DNA of 64,000 nucleotides, taken from NCBI RefSeq assembly GCF_000764305.2, contig NW_025939355.1, positions 1-64,000 on the forward strand. Reading direction: 5' to 3'. Position numbers and translations under genes: made by a program. Shown one piece after another: positions 1 to 11,888 of this stretch (position 1 is its first letter; each line of letters starts with the position of its first letter). Below the pieces are notes generated by a model, which worked only from the letters and a program-made list of their open reading frames with translations, was not told the DNA's origin and ran no database searches. Source of the DNA: Hyalella azteca (Eukaryota > Arthropoda > Malacostraca > Amphipoda > Hyalellidae).

Positions 1-14
1 GAGGGAAGACTTAC

Positions 15-3000
15 GTAAAGAGAGTCCAGCCATCGACGCCAGTGATGATCAGTGAAGACACGTCCATGTCCAGGAAGGCGACCGACGACGTAGTGTGGTT
101 GCCTCTAAATTCTATTCCCTGGAAATCTTTGCCTTCATAAAGATTGAAATAGGGTTCGTTAAGCCCGTAGGGACTCCCAGCGAACCGGAGAGAAGATGTC
201 TGAGAGAAAATACAGATGAAAACTGGTTACATATTTATGGATTGAAATAAAAATAAAGGTTTTTCATAATAAGTGGCCTTCATCAGAATTTATTCGAGTT
301 CATATGGTTGTGGCAATTCAAAATTTAATATTATTTTCAATTGTATTCTTCTGCGATGCTTTGCGGCGTCGCAAGGTCAGCCTTTGTTACAAATTCAATG
401 CACGTTTATTAAATCTACAAATTAATTAAGTGTTGAATTAGAGCAATGATTCTCATTTCAGCTGGAAAGGAGAACTATAATTAATGAGCTTGGTTTCTTC
501 TACATTGAACCAATTTATGGAAAGTTATGGGAAGATCGGGTTCCAAAGGCCGGATCCCTTGTGGAATCAAGTTACGAAGGGTGGATAGCTAGAGGTCAGC
601 ATAGCCCAAGTCCACAGTGCGATTCTTATACCTTCCCGAGCGTAACGCAGCCGGGCATCTTCACGGCTTTTGACACAAAGCGCCCACCACAGTAGCGCCG
701 TTCAGTCACAGGCCGGAGCGCATACAGGCCGGAGCACAACTGGCCGGGGCGCAAAAGGCCCTACCGCAACAGCTACTCCTAACGTAACCTAACCTAACCT
801 GCGCCGCACAGATGTAGGGCCTGTTGCGCTCCGGCCAGTTGTGCTCCGGCGCTGTGAAGCAGTGGCTGTGTTGTGCAAAGCGGATTTACTGTTAGCCGGA
901 GTTACCCACAGCTCATTGATCTGAGGCTATGTGTATATATTGCATGCTGATGGTTGGCGTTAGGCCCAGGGCCTGTTTACGAGTCAATTTTGTTACCCAC
1001 GGCTGCGCTCCCGTTACGAAAAGTACATGAGTCGGCAGCCGGCCATGGGCCTATTTTTTCAGTGTCACTGCTTTTCTAATTTCACTTCTAGAGTTTTTGC
1101 TTTTCTTATTTGAACCATTTTCTTAAGCAAGGAAATCTCCTTGGTCCAGGAGCTGGTGTTATTTCAAAGGCAAACAAACACCGAGTTTTTTTATTTATGT
1201 GTTATAATGTTAGACTTTATGCCAATCTTCATTTATTGTAGAGAGATAGATCTTACTACGCATGGTTTATCTAACCACAAATTATTAGTCATAAAAATTA
1301 AAAAAAAACTTCGTTCAATATTTCTCACAGATTCATTCTACCACTCATTTGAAAGCCACGAGCTCATATGGTCTCATACAGAATTTTTTGGGTGATGCCT
1401 ATCAATAATTTGTGTGGGCTTCAAATAACGATAATCTTTACCGATCTGATTATAATTATTGATCTTCAAAGCAATTTAACGAACAAATATCAACTATTTC
1501 TGCCCGGAATCTGAAGCATAGTTTGTCCTGCAAGGTACTATTTATAATTGCAGTACCTCATATGAACTCCATTATTAGTGTTTATCAAATCAGTTATATA
1601 AGGTAAATTAAATTAGCGCTTAAAGTTCTTTGCTGATCGTACCTAACCAATAACGTGTGTAAGATAAAGACATATACATTAGAATTTCGAAAGCGCAGGT
1701 CAATAGCCGTCAGAAACGCAAACAAGTCAAGAAGAAGCGATAATAATTTGCCTTCATGCAAATCAACAACTAAAGCTTGAATTCCAGACGCGTACTGAAA
1801 TTTAGACAAATTAAATAATAATAAAATGCTAATCTTTAAATTTTCGTACCTGAGCTGAGCACAATGAAGGCAGTTCAAAACATGTATCGACAGCGAGCCC
1901 GTAGCATACCGTGCCAGACGTGTAGTGGTTATATTCGATGTTATCATACAAAATCCACCTGTTTTGAGAAATGGTCTATTATTGAAAGGTTATTCAATAA
2001 ATATATTTACTAATCTGTCCACACCACTAACTATTAACTCAGTACGTAATTTTAAATACTCACAATCCTATTTGACATGCACTTTTGATGGCATTGTCCA
2101 TGTTGACCAGACTCAGGTCTGGGGAGTACGTGAGGAAGTCGTAATTGACACCTCCCTGATTGCTCTCCGCGTATCCATGAAAGTAGCGATAATTCGTTGC
2201 TCGCTCAGTTCCTGTACATTGAGAAGAAAAATTGTCTCGAATGGGAAAAACTAAATATATATACATAAATATATTGAATTGCAGAAATAATCTGGAAATC
2301 ATTTCTCTGTATCTAATACAATTTTTATTCAAATAAAAATAATTACAACGATTTTAACGCGCGTAGAACTCACTAAAACAATCCTATCGCTTCAGTCCAC
2401 CATCGTTTGCTCGAAATTCGATTTATACAGCTGCTAGCAAGGATCAACATCAAATAATAATAGTTCTGGCAACACATTTTTTCAAAATTTGAAACAGAAA
2501 TAAATATAAATCTGACATTAGACTAAACATTTAAAACGGAATCCAGCAGCCTAAATCATCAGTGCTCGGGATTGCTAATCCGTGAGTTCTGAGAATACGT
2601 TACCCTGAATCCCGGCAATCCATCATCAAGAATCTCTGCCTCCTAGAAACCCGTCATCCCGTATTGCATCATCCTGAATCCCTTCACTCAGAAATGCCTC
2701 ACTCAACATCCCATTAATAACCATAAATTCAAATTATAATTATTAAAAGAGCTCATCTTAAGTTTACGTTTACCGTTGAACTAATATTTATCTTCAATTG
2801 TGGAAAGAAACGAAAATGTAAACTTTTTATCTTTTTCAGAACTTTAGTTTAAAAGGCGTCTACTTGATTTCCCGAAATCTTACAACCCTGTTCTTCGCAG
2901 TACTTACTATATCCTCACTAATGATGTAAAAAAAATATTGGATCCTAGTAATATTCCGACGCGTAAAGATTTGAGTATACTCGCTATATTAGCACCTACA

Positions 3001-3484
3001 TTTACAGACCCATGACCCAAACAGATAGGCATACAGCCCATAAAAATATTCATTATATAGAATATTGTTACCAGATATCAAATTCAAACGTTTGATCAAT
3101 TAAATCAATTGCTGAATTAACTATTCGACGATGATAAGATGATAACCTGAATTTGGGGTTGAATAATATTCATTTGTTTCCAGATACAACAATAATATAT
3201 AATCAATAATATATTAATCACAAAATTTGGCGATTTTTCATAAAAATAACATTAAGACAGTTATTGTTTCATCGATACAATAATAAATTACAAAAAGAAC
3301 GGCAATTATTGTTTAGCGTTTCGATGAATTAAAAATGTATGAATCGAACTTTAGTTTTGTACGTAATATATTCAACACTCGAAACATATTCAACGCCTCA
3401 ATTGCTTTTACCTTCGCAGTTCCCGTTTGAAACTACGGATAAGACCGCCACAAATGCAAGCGACAACCCAGCGAACGTCTTCAT
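15..3484 (-). CDS. Secreted beta/gamma-crystallin-like protein, copy 1 (5' part of gene)
   Basis: Four coding exons on the minus strand, in transcript order 3412-3484, 2064-2211, 1850-1958 and 15-199. They splice in one continuous frame through GT donors and AG acceptors (donors GTAAAA, GTGAGT, GTACGA, GTAAGT). The last exon ends in phase 2 at a good donor, so the gene continues beyond the left edge. About 171 residues are visible. The start codon at 3484 opens a hydrophobic signal peptide (MKTFAGLSLAFVAVLSVVS). A Cys-containing region follows, then a Greek-key motif reading FNLYEGKDFQGIEFRGN, which matches the Y-E-x-x-x-F-x-G core of beta/gamma-crystallins. It ends DGWTLFT, where the second Greek key should begin. 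NHTT is a possible N-glycosylation site. Exon lengths equal those of copy 2, so the two are tandem duplicates. Ligand and role are unknown. A TATA-like ATAAAAGG lies about 50 nt upstream (3532-3540). The family call is resemblance only. Confidence 0.72.
200..1849 (-). other. Intron 4-side gap of copy 1: AT-rich, one foldback
   Basis: This is the intron between the exons at 1850-1958 and 15-199. It holds the inverted repeat at 732-849 and otherwise no supported gene. The short open frames in it have no signal or homology that I recognise. Confidence 0.6.
732..849. repeat. GC-rich foldback with AACCT repeats in the loop
   Basis: An arm at about 732-768 (CCGGAGCACAACTGGCCGG...) is repeated inverted at about 813-849 (...CCGGCCAGTTGTGCTCCGG) with two or three mismatches. 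The loop contains four AACCT-type units near 782-801, which resemble the arthropod telomere repeat TTAGG on the other strand but are far too short to be telomeric. A partial GGCCGGAGC repeat precedes the left arm. It is probably a small non-autonomous element or the remains of one. Confidence 0.7.
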
Positions 3485-4321
3485 GTTGGAGGGAAGAGTC
3501 GAAAATAAATGTTCAATATTGGGAAATAATCTCCTTTTATCCATGGAGGGCAAAACTAATCATCTGTTCGAAGGTCCAAATAAATAAAATGGCGTATTAT
3601 TAGAGTATTCTGAGATTATGAATACAGACGTGGGAACACATACGGCTGCTTTCTTGGTAGCGCAATTCTTTGGAAATCACGAGCGATAATGACCCTAACT
3701 AATTACCTTAGAAATATTTCATTTTGATTATTTATCTACTATTTAAGTTCATCGGTGTATTGAAGTTAATCAATCCGATGAAAATATCGACTCCTCACAC
3801 CAGTCAAAAAACAAAGATAATTCCTAATTTAATATGTAGAAGCAAACATAATGTTGCAAAAATTAGACATTTCTTCTGCAACAAATTGTTGGAGTACAGC
3901 TCCATCGTAATTTCAAAAATGCATTTGATCAATTTGCCTTGCGAAAATTTATAGATCAGATATCGAATCATAAATTTACAAACTAAAAACATGACAGTGG
4001 AAAATAATCACACGCTGACGAGCCAGTCCATCTAAAATTTCAAGAGGATAAGAGCTATAGGAAGTTTTCATACCACGCTTATGTTTAAAGCAAATTAAAC
4101 TTCTATTGCTATTCTAATTGCTGGCCGTATTGCTATTCTAATTGCTGGCCGAAAGCAAGGAACAGAAGATAAAATTTATGGATAAATTGACGGTGTGAAT
4201 TCATACAGCGGAAGGAGTTGGACGCGCACGATTACTACTCCCTGTATGCTCAGCCTTTCCAGATTAAAAGTTAAAAGTTGACGCTAAACCGACGTACTCT
4301 GATACGCAATGCGCACAACTA
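3485..4321. other. Intergenic spacer upstream of copy 1
   Basis: No coding region is supported. A 23-bp direct duplication (ATTGCTATTCTAATTGCTGG) sits near 4106-4153. The promoter-proximal part of copy 1 lies in the first 100 bases. Confidence 0.5.
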
Positions 4322-5203
4322 CAGGGGTTGGACAACATAAGGGAAACGCTTGACATTTTGATATCGTAATTTTTGAACATGTTATAAACAATGAAAACGT
4401 GACATATTTATATGTTTTAATTATTATTGTTGCCGCTAATTGATATTTCATCCATGCACAGATATTTTTAGTGAATTGTTATGTCTATAACCTAACGTAT
4501 AACCTAAAGAATATAAACCTCTATCACTTTCAAAGAGGCCAAATTGACTTTTGAAGAGGCTCGCATGGCAGGTGCTAGTGTGACAGAAACTTCCCGAATG
4601 CTCGACGTTGCTAGAGGTACTGCCTCAGAAGTAATGACTGTTTTTGAAAGAGAAGGAAAAAGTTTTCAGCAAAGCACAGGTCCTGCCCAAGTCGAAGTTG
4701 TCTGAAAAAGCCCGTCGGTACCTAAATCTAATGGAGAGTGACAATCGAAAAACCACGGCTGTTAAAATTACTGCAGACCTCAATGGACACCTAAAGAACC
4801 CAGTTTCTATAAAGACTGCCAGCCGAAAGCTGCACAATCTGATTCCATGAAAGAGCCACAATTAGAAAACCCTTGCTTTTAAGCACAAATGCTTCAAAGC
4901 ACTTAGAGTGGCCATCTCAATTGGCCACCGCAATCACCAGACATGAATGTTATCGAGCATTTATGGTCGATTTTAGAGATGCAGGTCAGAAGTTTATTCC
5001 TGCCACATCGTCTTTAAAGCGATGGAGGGAGTTTCAACTGAATAATGGGGTAAAATTCCTTTGGAAACAATAATTTTACAATTTATATGGATCAATACCT
5101 CGGTGAATTAAGGCCGTAATTACTGCATAAGGTGGACCTATACCATGCTAAAATATATTTCGAAGATTCATCAGGCGTTCCCTTATTTTGTCCAACCCCT
5201 TTC
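4322..5203 (+). mobile_element. Degenerate Tc1/mariner-type DNA transposon
   Basis: The left terminal inverted repeat starts CAGGGGTTGGACAACATAAG at 4322. The right one, read on the minus strand from 5203, starts GAAAGGGGTTGGACAAAATA. Both are flanked by TA, the Tc1/mariner target site. Inside, the plus strand encodes broken transposase pieces: a helix-turn-helix-like part near 4549-4670 (MAGASVTETSRMLDVARGTA), a second part at 4680-4850, and the DDE-side remnant WPSQ.....ITRHECYRAF near 4909-4965, which corresponds to the usual WPSQSPD-N-IEHLW block. The catalytic middle is deleted and frames are shifted. At about 880 bp it is shorter than an intact element of about 1.3-1.6 kb, so it is immobile by itself. 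Confidence 0.85.
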
Positions 5204-5380
5204 TATCTATAAAATAAAAAAGCATGCATTTGAAAACGATTATCATTATACTTGAAGAATCAACCAATCCAAAAGTATTCAAAACTAATACTTATACTAT
5301 ATGTATATACGTGATATCCCATTGGTGAGTTTAAACTATTAGTCATTTAAAGACAAATGAGCAACATATTTTAAAATCAG

Positions 5381-5640
5381 GGTGCGTTACAAGAACAAAT
5401 ACAACAAATCAACGCATTCGAAAAGAAATGGAAAATAGAGACCAACACATATAAATTCAAAATTATACCTATTGGCCGCAAAAACACATCTGACATATTC
5501 ATCGACGACGAGCATTTCCCATACGCAAATAAAGGCACAGTTCTGATAACCCTAGTCCTAAGCGTTCCACCGCTCGTCATCATCATCATAGCCAATATCA
5601 TCAACGAATGGAGTAAACTAACAAGAATATTAAGCTGATG
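5381..5640 (+). pseudogene. LINE (Jockey-like) reverse transcriptase fragment
   Basis: One plus-strand frame reads through about 86 codons to a TGA near 5636. The first 50 codons resemble the thumb side of non-LTR reverse transcriptases: LQEQIQQINAFEKKWKIETN followed by TYKFKIIPIG and then IDDEHFPYANKGTVL, which fits the usual L-x-x-I-x-x-W-x-x-x-W-x-x-x-x-N-x-x-K-x-x pattern. The remaining codons do not follow the family, so a deletion or frameshift is likely. No start codon, endonuclease domain or 3' tail is visible. It is a dead fragment. Other non-LTR clades are possible. Confidence 0.5.
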
Positions 5641-6728
5641 ACCGTAACATGAGAGCGAAGCTCACAACATATTGAGCACACATCAAGACATTGCCCATTA
5701 AGTACAGCATTATCAATACATCATAAGTAAATACTGAACCACAATCAAGCCCACAGAACTCCGCACAACCAATCAAAGCCCTGACGGGTTCCCCCCCCCC
5801 AACCCCAACAAAACCCCTAAAACCGATAACTAACCCAATTATGCGCAATGCGCCTTTTCATCTTCTACTGTCCTTTCCTTTTCCCCTTCTTCTTTCTGGC
5901 CACTCTGCGCCACCTCTTGTTCTTTTCCACTCTTTCCTAGTGGCACCGCACACACATACAAGAATTTAATCTTTAATGCTCGCTAAATGGCGTGATTTGA
6001 TGGTATCTCTTGTGCGAGGGGGTAGCTAATGGGAAGTGTTTGCAAAGGTTGTTTTCAGTTTTAGTTTCCTCTCCTAACTGTCATGAAATGATATGCATTA
6101 ACGAATCATATCCCACGTTCGACCTTGATACTTGCTCTGGTGATTCACGCTCCAGGTTTATTAATGAATAATGAGAATAGTAGTGTCGTTAAACGTAGAA
6201 TAGGAACTGTGAGAACGCACATGACATGGAAATATCTCGATAGATTATGATTATTTTTTGCAGCACACACGCAATTCTTCAGCCTACTCGAGCCTCCAGC
6301 TAACGCAATTGCGTCTGTTGTGCTGAACATGACTGAGCGTGACTTTGTGGTCGTCTAACCGCACCTGAATTGAAATATATTTACGCACCGCGGTAAGGTT
6401 CTCAGCGACCAGGCTTACTTTCCTGCTTCCGGTTGGTTTAACAAACAGAACATTCACTGCTCAAGTCTTTAAAGTCCTTGTTAATTTCACTTAAGCCTCT
6501 GCATTGCAAGCGTGTTGCCCTATATAGTAAAATTTTGAAGGTTGGGAATATTGGTCCTAATTTATTTGGGGAAAACAAACACGCTGCTTTGCTAAATAAA
6601 TGCTAGTTCACTTATAGGGAGATGATCATAGATTTTTCCGTTTATATCTTAAAGAAATGGTTATCGGTGATGACGCCTCATGTAGCAAGGCAATAATTTG
6701 CGGAATACAATAATTACAATAATAATTA

Positions 6729-6754
6729 CTGCCCCGCAATAATTTGCGGGGCAG
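6729..6754. repeat. Perfect short hairpin
   Basis: CTGCCCCGCAA, a four-base TAAT loop, then TTGCGGGGCAG. The stem is GC-rich within AT-rich spacer and is not next to a gene end. Function unknown. Confidence 0.8.
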
Positions 6755-7778
6755 TTTTATGGTCCTATACTAGTCCGAATTAATTTTTCGTCTAATTCAG
6801 ATCGTTAAGCACAAATTTTAATAACTTTTCTTCATATGAAATTCGCTTCTACGTTCTAGCAATGCCACTTCCTCTCTATTTTCCTCTCTACTTCATGTCG
6901 ATGAGAATGCGCTGTGGAAAAATACAAATATTGCGAAGCAACTATTGTTAATTTTCAAACTCCATGCATAGAATTCAATTTGCTCTGCTCAAGCTGATCC
7001 AAAACAGACATTGTTGTCTCTTTAAAAATAATCATGCCACTTCAACCAAATTTATAATGCCTAAGTCATTACCAAGGGGGACAGCAAAGGGGAGATTTTC
7101 TTCAGAAATAAAAGCCAAATTGATTAATTTCCCATTTCATAGACTGTTCTCCTTTTTTTGACGAATCATTGAATTGTATGTTATAACGAAATGTCGGCAC
7201 ATAGCTCAAAAGAAAATAAGATTACTAAACAACGCATTCGAATGTCCGCCTCATAAGTGGAATTCACGACTACAGGTAAGTTCTTAGTATTTTCATTGCG
7301 ATAGCATTAAAATTTCGTTTTTAGCATACAAGTCATCAATTTTAGTTTCTTCATACTAATTATAAATTTTATCCTACACGTTTTTTCAATAAAAAATGCA
7401 ATTAATTACTATTTTTTATCATAAGGTTTTTTTCTGGTAGAAGTGGCTCAATTTTAAATCATTCGTTGATGCATTCCTGAGAAATTCACCAGTGAGCAGA
7501 TCATGTTGATTTTATTTATAGTGCATTTGTTTCACTCCTTCTTGACGATCTCTAAAGTTTATCGAATATTTTGTAGATCATACAAAATATGTACTTCTGT
7601 CAGATTCTACGAATTATTCCATCCTGAATGTTCACTGGATGAAAACTTATTTCAGCCCCGATAATTGTAAGGTTTGTGGAGAATGGTCACGTTTAGCTCA
7701 TTCGGCCCATTGGATTTAAAATGTTCTCAAATGGGATAGATATAAAAGGAAACGATATCAAATTTAAGCAGCATATAT

Positions 7779-7784
7779 TTTATT
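7779..7784 (-). terminator. AATAAA polyadenylation signal of crystallin-like copy 2
   Basis: On the minus strand AATAAA lies about 80 nt beyond the TGA stop of the gene ending at 7866. It is the first canonical signal after the stop. Confidence 0.55.
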
Positions 7785-7865
7785 GAGAAATATTTCTTGA
7801 CGTTCCAAATTCGAAAAAGAGTTGCTTCTTCTATCGGAGAACGTGGTTCAAAATTGACTGACAAT

Positions 7866-10800
7866 TCAGGCGAGTCCAGCAGAAGCTGCAGCCTCTCTCT
7901 TGGCCCTCACTGCCTCGGCGCTCACGACGGTGTCGCTGAAGCATCCTTTGATCAACGACCCGATACCGCCGTCACTCAAGCCAAGCTCGCCCAACTAGAA
8001 AACCAACGAAATTATTGAAGATTTATTTAAATAAAAATGAAGACCTTGATAAAACATTATTATTGTATTCTAAAAATTTGTAGGAGAAAGAATGAGAGAA
8101 AGAATGTCGGGAAAAATTATCGCGAATGAATAGTTTTGGCTGGTAACAAATGCGCGCAATGGACATCCGTAAAACTTGATTACTTCCTTGATAAAAGAAG
8201 GAAAGAAACTGATGGACGATTAAAGGAAAGAAAACTTGCGGAGTAATGTAAGTTGTTTAATAATAAAAATTTACGAACTAATATACTATGGAATAAGACT
8301 CACGTTTTGAAAAAGGCCATAGTTCAAGGCTGTGCCGTCGCTGCCTAAATATTTGCTGTCAGGAACCACGCACACGGAAGCTCCATTGAATTCTCGGTCC
8401 CTGGATATCAAGAAGTAAAAAATTGTATTGAATGAGAATATGGTTTGGATGTTGAATTATAGATAAGTAAATCAAATAGCATCGCGTAACTTATCGTTAT
8501 TTGTTAAATAATTAATATGTATATTTTATTCCAACTAATTCACAATAATTTTCAAGTTAGAGGCATAAATTGAAACAAGCAAAATTAAAATCGCAACTAA
8601 AATAAACACCCAATAATGCATATAATTCGCTCACAAATAGCTGGTTAACAAACTCGGGATGATTCAGTTGTGGATTCATGAGGACTTTCGCAGGGGGGAA
8701 AAATCACTTTGAATTTGGGAAAATTTTTGCGAATTTTGGAAAAAACATTGTTTCGCACTCCGCTGCGAAATGGGTAGCAACAATGTTTTTTAAAGTGAAT
8801 AATTTGGCAATGTGATTGCAAATAAACTAAATTAATGATTAGGTTTTGCTGACATGCAAACTTTCTATGCGCGTTTGAATTACGAATTCCGGTGTATGAC
8901 TGTGCACTAGCGTTCGGAATGAACCACTACGTTGATTTGGGATTCTCACCTGAAATTTGAAAATAGCGAAACGATAAAACATGAAAATAAAGTTTGCAAA
9001 ATAAAAATCACTAACCATGGCCTCCACTAAGCCTGCCAATCAATTATGTGAGCTAAAATCTATCGCAATAGACGAATTTGCGACCAACGTGTGTGCCTTA
9101 GTTATGAAGTTGCTGACTTATCCTAATAATTTTTTAAACCAAATTAGAATAATAAATTATAAGCATTATCCCCGTTCTGCGTTACACTCACGTGTAGAAA
9201 GTCCAGCTCCCTGTACCCGAAACGATAACCGACGAAACATCGCCTTGCAAAATCCCGACATCGCGCGATGTGTTGTTGCCTTTAAATTCCAAGCCTTGAT
9301 AGTTGATAGCCCCATACATGTTGTAGAAATCGTCATTCATGCCCTCAGAACTTCCCGCGTAGCGCAGGGATGATACCTGTTAAGAATTAAAAAAAAATTA
9401 ATTGGGTTAAGTGAAAATCTGATGAATGGGTAACTAAATCATAACTATATGATACCGTAAATTTCAGATTATGAAAGGCTACAAAATTAGTTTTAACGAG
9501 GACTATCGCCAGATTGCTTAGCAATCAATAACTCCCAGTTCTAACGAGGATTTTAATCAGCTTGGCTATCATTAACTCCAGAATATAGGTGTTAGTAAAT
9601 CTTCAAGAGCAAGATTAAATCTAGGTTTAAATTACAGCACTCCGTTTAACACAAGTCATTAAGAGATTTCAAATCATGACGAGTTGTTGGAAAATGTATC
9701 TCCATATTTTTCTGACCATTCCAGAGCAGGCAGCCGACAGGTCGAAGCAGTCTTCTAAAGCGGGCACGATGCACACGTTGCCAGGCTCGAAGTAATTGTA
9801 CTCGATGTTTTCGTACACCATCCAACTAATTGGTGATGAAATAGAGACATAATAACTGTCAATATTGTCATTTTGGATCTGTTATTTAATGAGGACGTAC
9901 GACATATTGTGTTGTTTTCTATTTTGAGTGTGGTTACAGGAATAATTATTTGCAAAGAAATTGAATTCCAAACTACAAGTACCGTACGCTTGTTCAGAGA
10001 CTAATTGGAAACTCCAATTACTCGAAATCAATCACTAATATAATTAATATTATGAACCATCAATTTTGATTAAATTCGTATAAGATGCACAAGTTCTGGT
10101 AATCCAAAACACGAGTGATGCCGTTCAACTAATTCTAATCACTAATAAATGATAAGATAAATTCAAATAATAAATGACAAAACTGATATAAAGTATAATC
10201 TGAGTGAACAAACGTATAAAATCATTGATACTCTCAGTAATAACTCTCCAAGTATGTATTCATTGCACTAATTATTGAAAATTACTTGCATTCAAATGCA
10301 TTTGCTAAAAGACACAACACAAATAAAAACCAACACTGCAATAATAAATAATAAAAAAAGTTAACGTACAGCCCAGCCTGACACGCGCTACGAATTTGGT
10401 TGTCCAGTCCGACTAAATTCAAGTCAGCGTCGTAGGTGAGGAAGTCAAAGTGGACGCCTGTTTGACTGGGGCCCGTGTAGCCCATGTAGTGTCGGAGCGA
10501 TGTTGCTTTCGCCGCTCCTGAGGAGTAGAGAGAAATTCTTGATAAAAGTGGAACAAATGTGGTAATTATATCCTTCTGAAATTTTATTAACCATATTACT
10601 ATTAACTATAATACTATTAACTAATTATATTATATTATGTTACAACTAAGAATATAAAAACTAATACCTACTAATAAAAGGACATAACTAAAACTTGTTT
10701 ATTATAAATTGATAAAATGTTTACATAATCGATCATAATGATCATGAAACAGACACAACACAAATAAAAGCGGGTACGATGAAACAGATGAAGCCGAAGT

Positions 10801-11229
10801 TCAAAGTTTTTCTAATTCCTAATTTTGGTTTGAAGGTAAACCGAAAAATTTGAATTGGTTAACTTTGATCTTGAATAATATTGTCATGCATAAAAAAACT
10901 GCCTTTCGAACATTTTTCGTGAGCATCCACATATTTACAGCTAAGATTATTGTAAAAAAACTATTTTATCAGAAAATATAGTCGGAAAGTTGGAGGATTT
11001 CCGTTATTCATATCCTGTAAGTGTTAAATGCCTGAAAAGTCTCCCAATTTTGAAAATCGATCGATTTTCTGATTGAATTGATATCAAATTCCATCATAAA
11101 CTAGAATTTATTATTCTTATTAATTAAAAGTATCAATATGAATACATAAGAATTACTTTCTGTTTTTCCAGCTGAAACGGAAACCAAGACTGCTAATAAA
11201 GCAAGGGAAAAGCTTGCGAACGACTTCAT
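7866..11229 (-). CDS. Secreted beta/gamma-crystallin-like protein, copy 2 (complete)
   Basis: Six coding exons on the minus strand: 11157-11229, 10370-10517, 9717-9825, 9192-9376, 8304-8400 and 7866-7994. The total is 741 nt, 246 aa plus TGA, with frame kept at every junction. The protein starts with a signal peptide (MKSFASFSLALLAVLVSVSA). A Cys-bearing region follows, with HFDFLTYDADLNLVGLDN, SACQAGLW and then FEPGNVCIVPALEDCFDLSA. Next comes a Greek-key motif pair: FYNMYGAINYQGLEFKGN, then GSWTFYTDREFNGASVCVVP, the classic W-x-x-Y-x-x-x-x-F-x-G arrangement. The C-terminus ends in an Ala/Arg-rich tail. NNTS is a possible glycosylation site. The third exon uses a weak donor (GTCAGA). It shares exon lengths and phases with copy 1 about 4.4 kb away. 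It is secreted; the partner or ligand cannot be inferred. I do not recognise a named crustacean family. Confidence 0.82.
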
Positions 11230-11297
11230 CTTGATTTGAATCTGAGCCTTTCAGTAGTAGCTACTATTGTACATGTTTTACAAATGTACAAGCTGTA

Positions 11298-11306
11298 CTT
11301 ATATAG
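11298..11306 (-). promoter_or_regulatory. TATA box of crystallin-like copy 2
   Basis: On the minus strand CTATATAAG sits about 70-77 nt upstream of the ATG at 11229, which would give a short 5' untranslated region of roughly 40 nt. It is the only strong TATA match in the proximal upstream sequence. Confidence 0.6.
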
Positions 11307-11590
11307 CTACGTGCAGTGGGAACAGAAACATCTGTTATCGGCTTTCATTCATAAAGATTTTTATGTCGAGCAAGATTGTCGTATCTGTGGGACTAGAAGC
11401 AAAATTCTCATGAATTCCTGGCAACTTTGAGTTCCGCGAAGATGGTGGCAACAAGGAAATCGACTGAACATGCATTTAGTATGTATATGCAAATGACCAC
11501 GGTGTGCTGCATTGGTTACTTATATATAGATTAGAGACCAGAACACCGAATTCTCGCCGGTCTCTATATAATGCCTGAGTTTAAATTCTT

Positions 11591-11888
11591 CAAAGAAACA
11601 CATACAAACTCCCTGCTTGACATAAATGTAGCTAATGGATGATTTTTCCATGATTTATTTATATAATTTTCACGGAATGTCTGAAATTGTTCTCGCTTTC
11701 TTCTATGGCGAGTGAAAATCAGCAAAGAAACACATACAAACTCCCTGCTTGATATAAAAGTCCTTATGGATGATTTTTCCATGAATAATAATAAATATAT
11801 ATAATTTATTATTACATTTTATTAATATATATAATTTTCACGGAATGTCTGAAATTATTATCGCTTTCTTCTATGGCAAGTGGAAATC
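11591..11888. repeat. Two-copy tandem duplication, unit about 132-165 bp
   Basis: Copy 1 starts at 11591 and copy 2 at 11723, both with CAAAGAAACACATACAAACT. Both continue through a GGATGATTTTTCCATG block and a TTTTCACGGAATGTCTGAAA block to TCTATGGC. Copy 2 is longer because of an inserted AT-rich segment. Open frames across it are a by-product of the repeat. Confidence 0.8.

Larger units (their letters stand above)
5641..7865. other. Intergenic spacer downstream of copy 2
   Basis: No gene is supported. It includes a C10 run near 5791-5800, a perfect 11-bp-stem hairpin at 6729-6754, and the polyadenylation signal of the neighbouring gene. Open frames here are short and show no recognisable motif. 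Confidence 0.5.

Noticed and set aside
782..801. Telomere or subtelomere
   Set aside because: Only about four AACCT units, inside an intron and between foldback arms.
4625..4861. Minus-strand open frame over the transposon relic
   Set aside because: Antisense of the Tc1-like transposase fragments; the plus-strand reading matches the family.
7797..8018. Plus-strand open frame of 73 codons
   Set aside because: Antisense shadow of the last exon of crystallin-like copy 2, which is in frame with its other five exons.
9017..9373. Plus-strand open frame of 118 codons
   Set aside because: Antisense of exon 4 of crystallin-like copy 2; the minus strand has the conserved motifs and matching splice sites.
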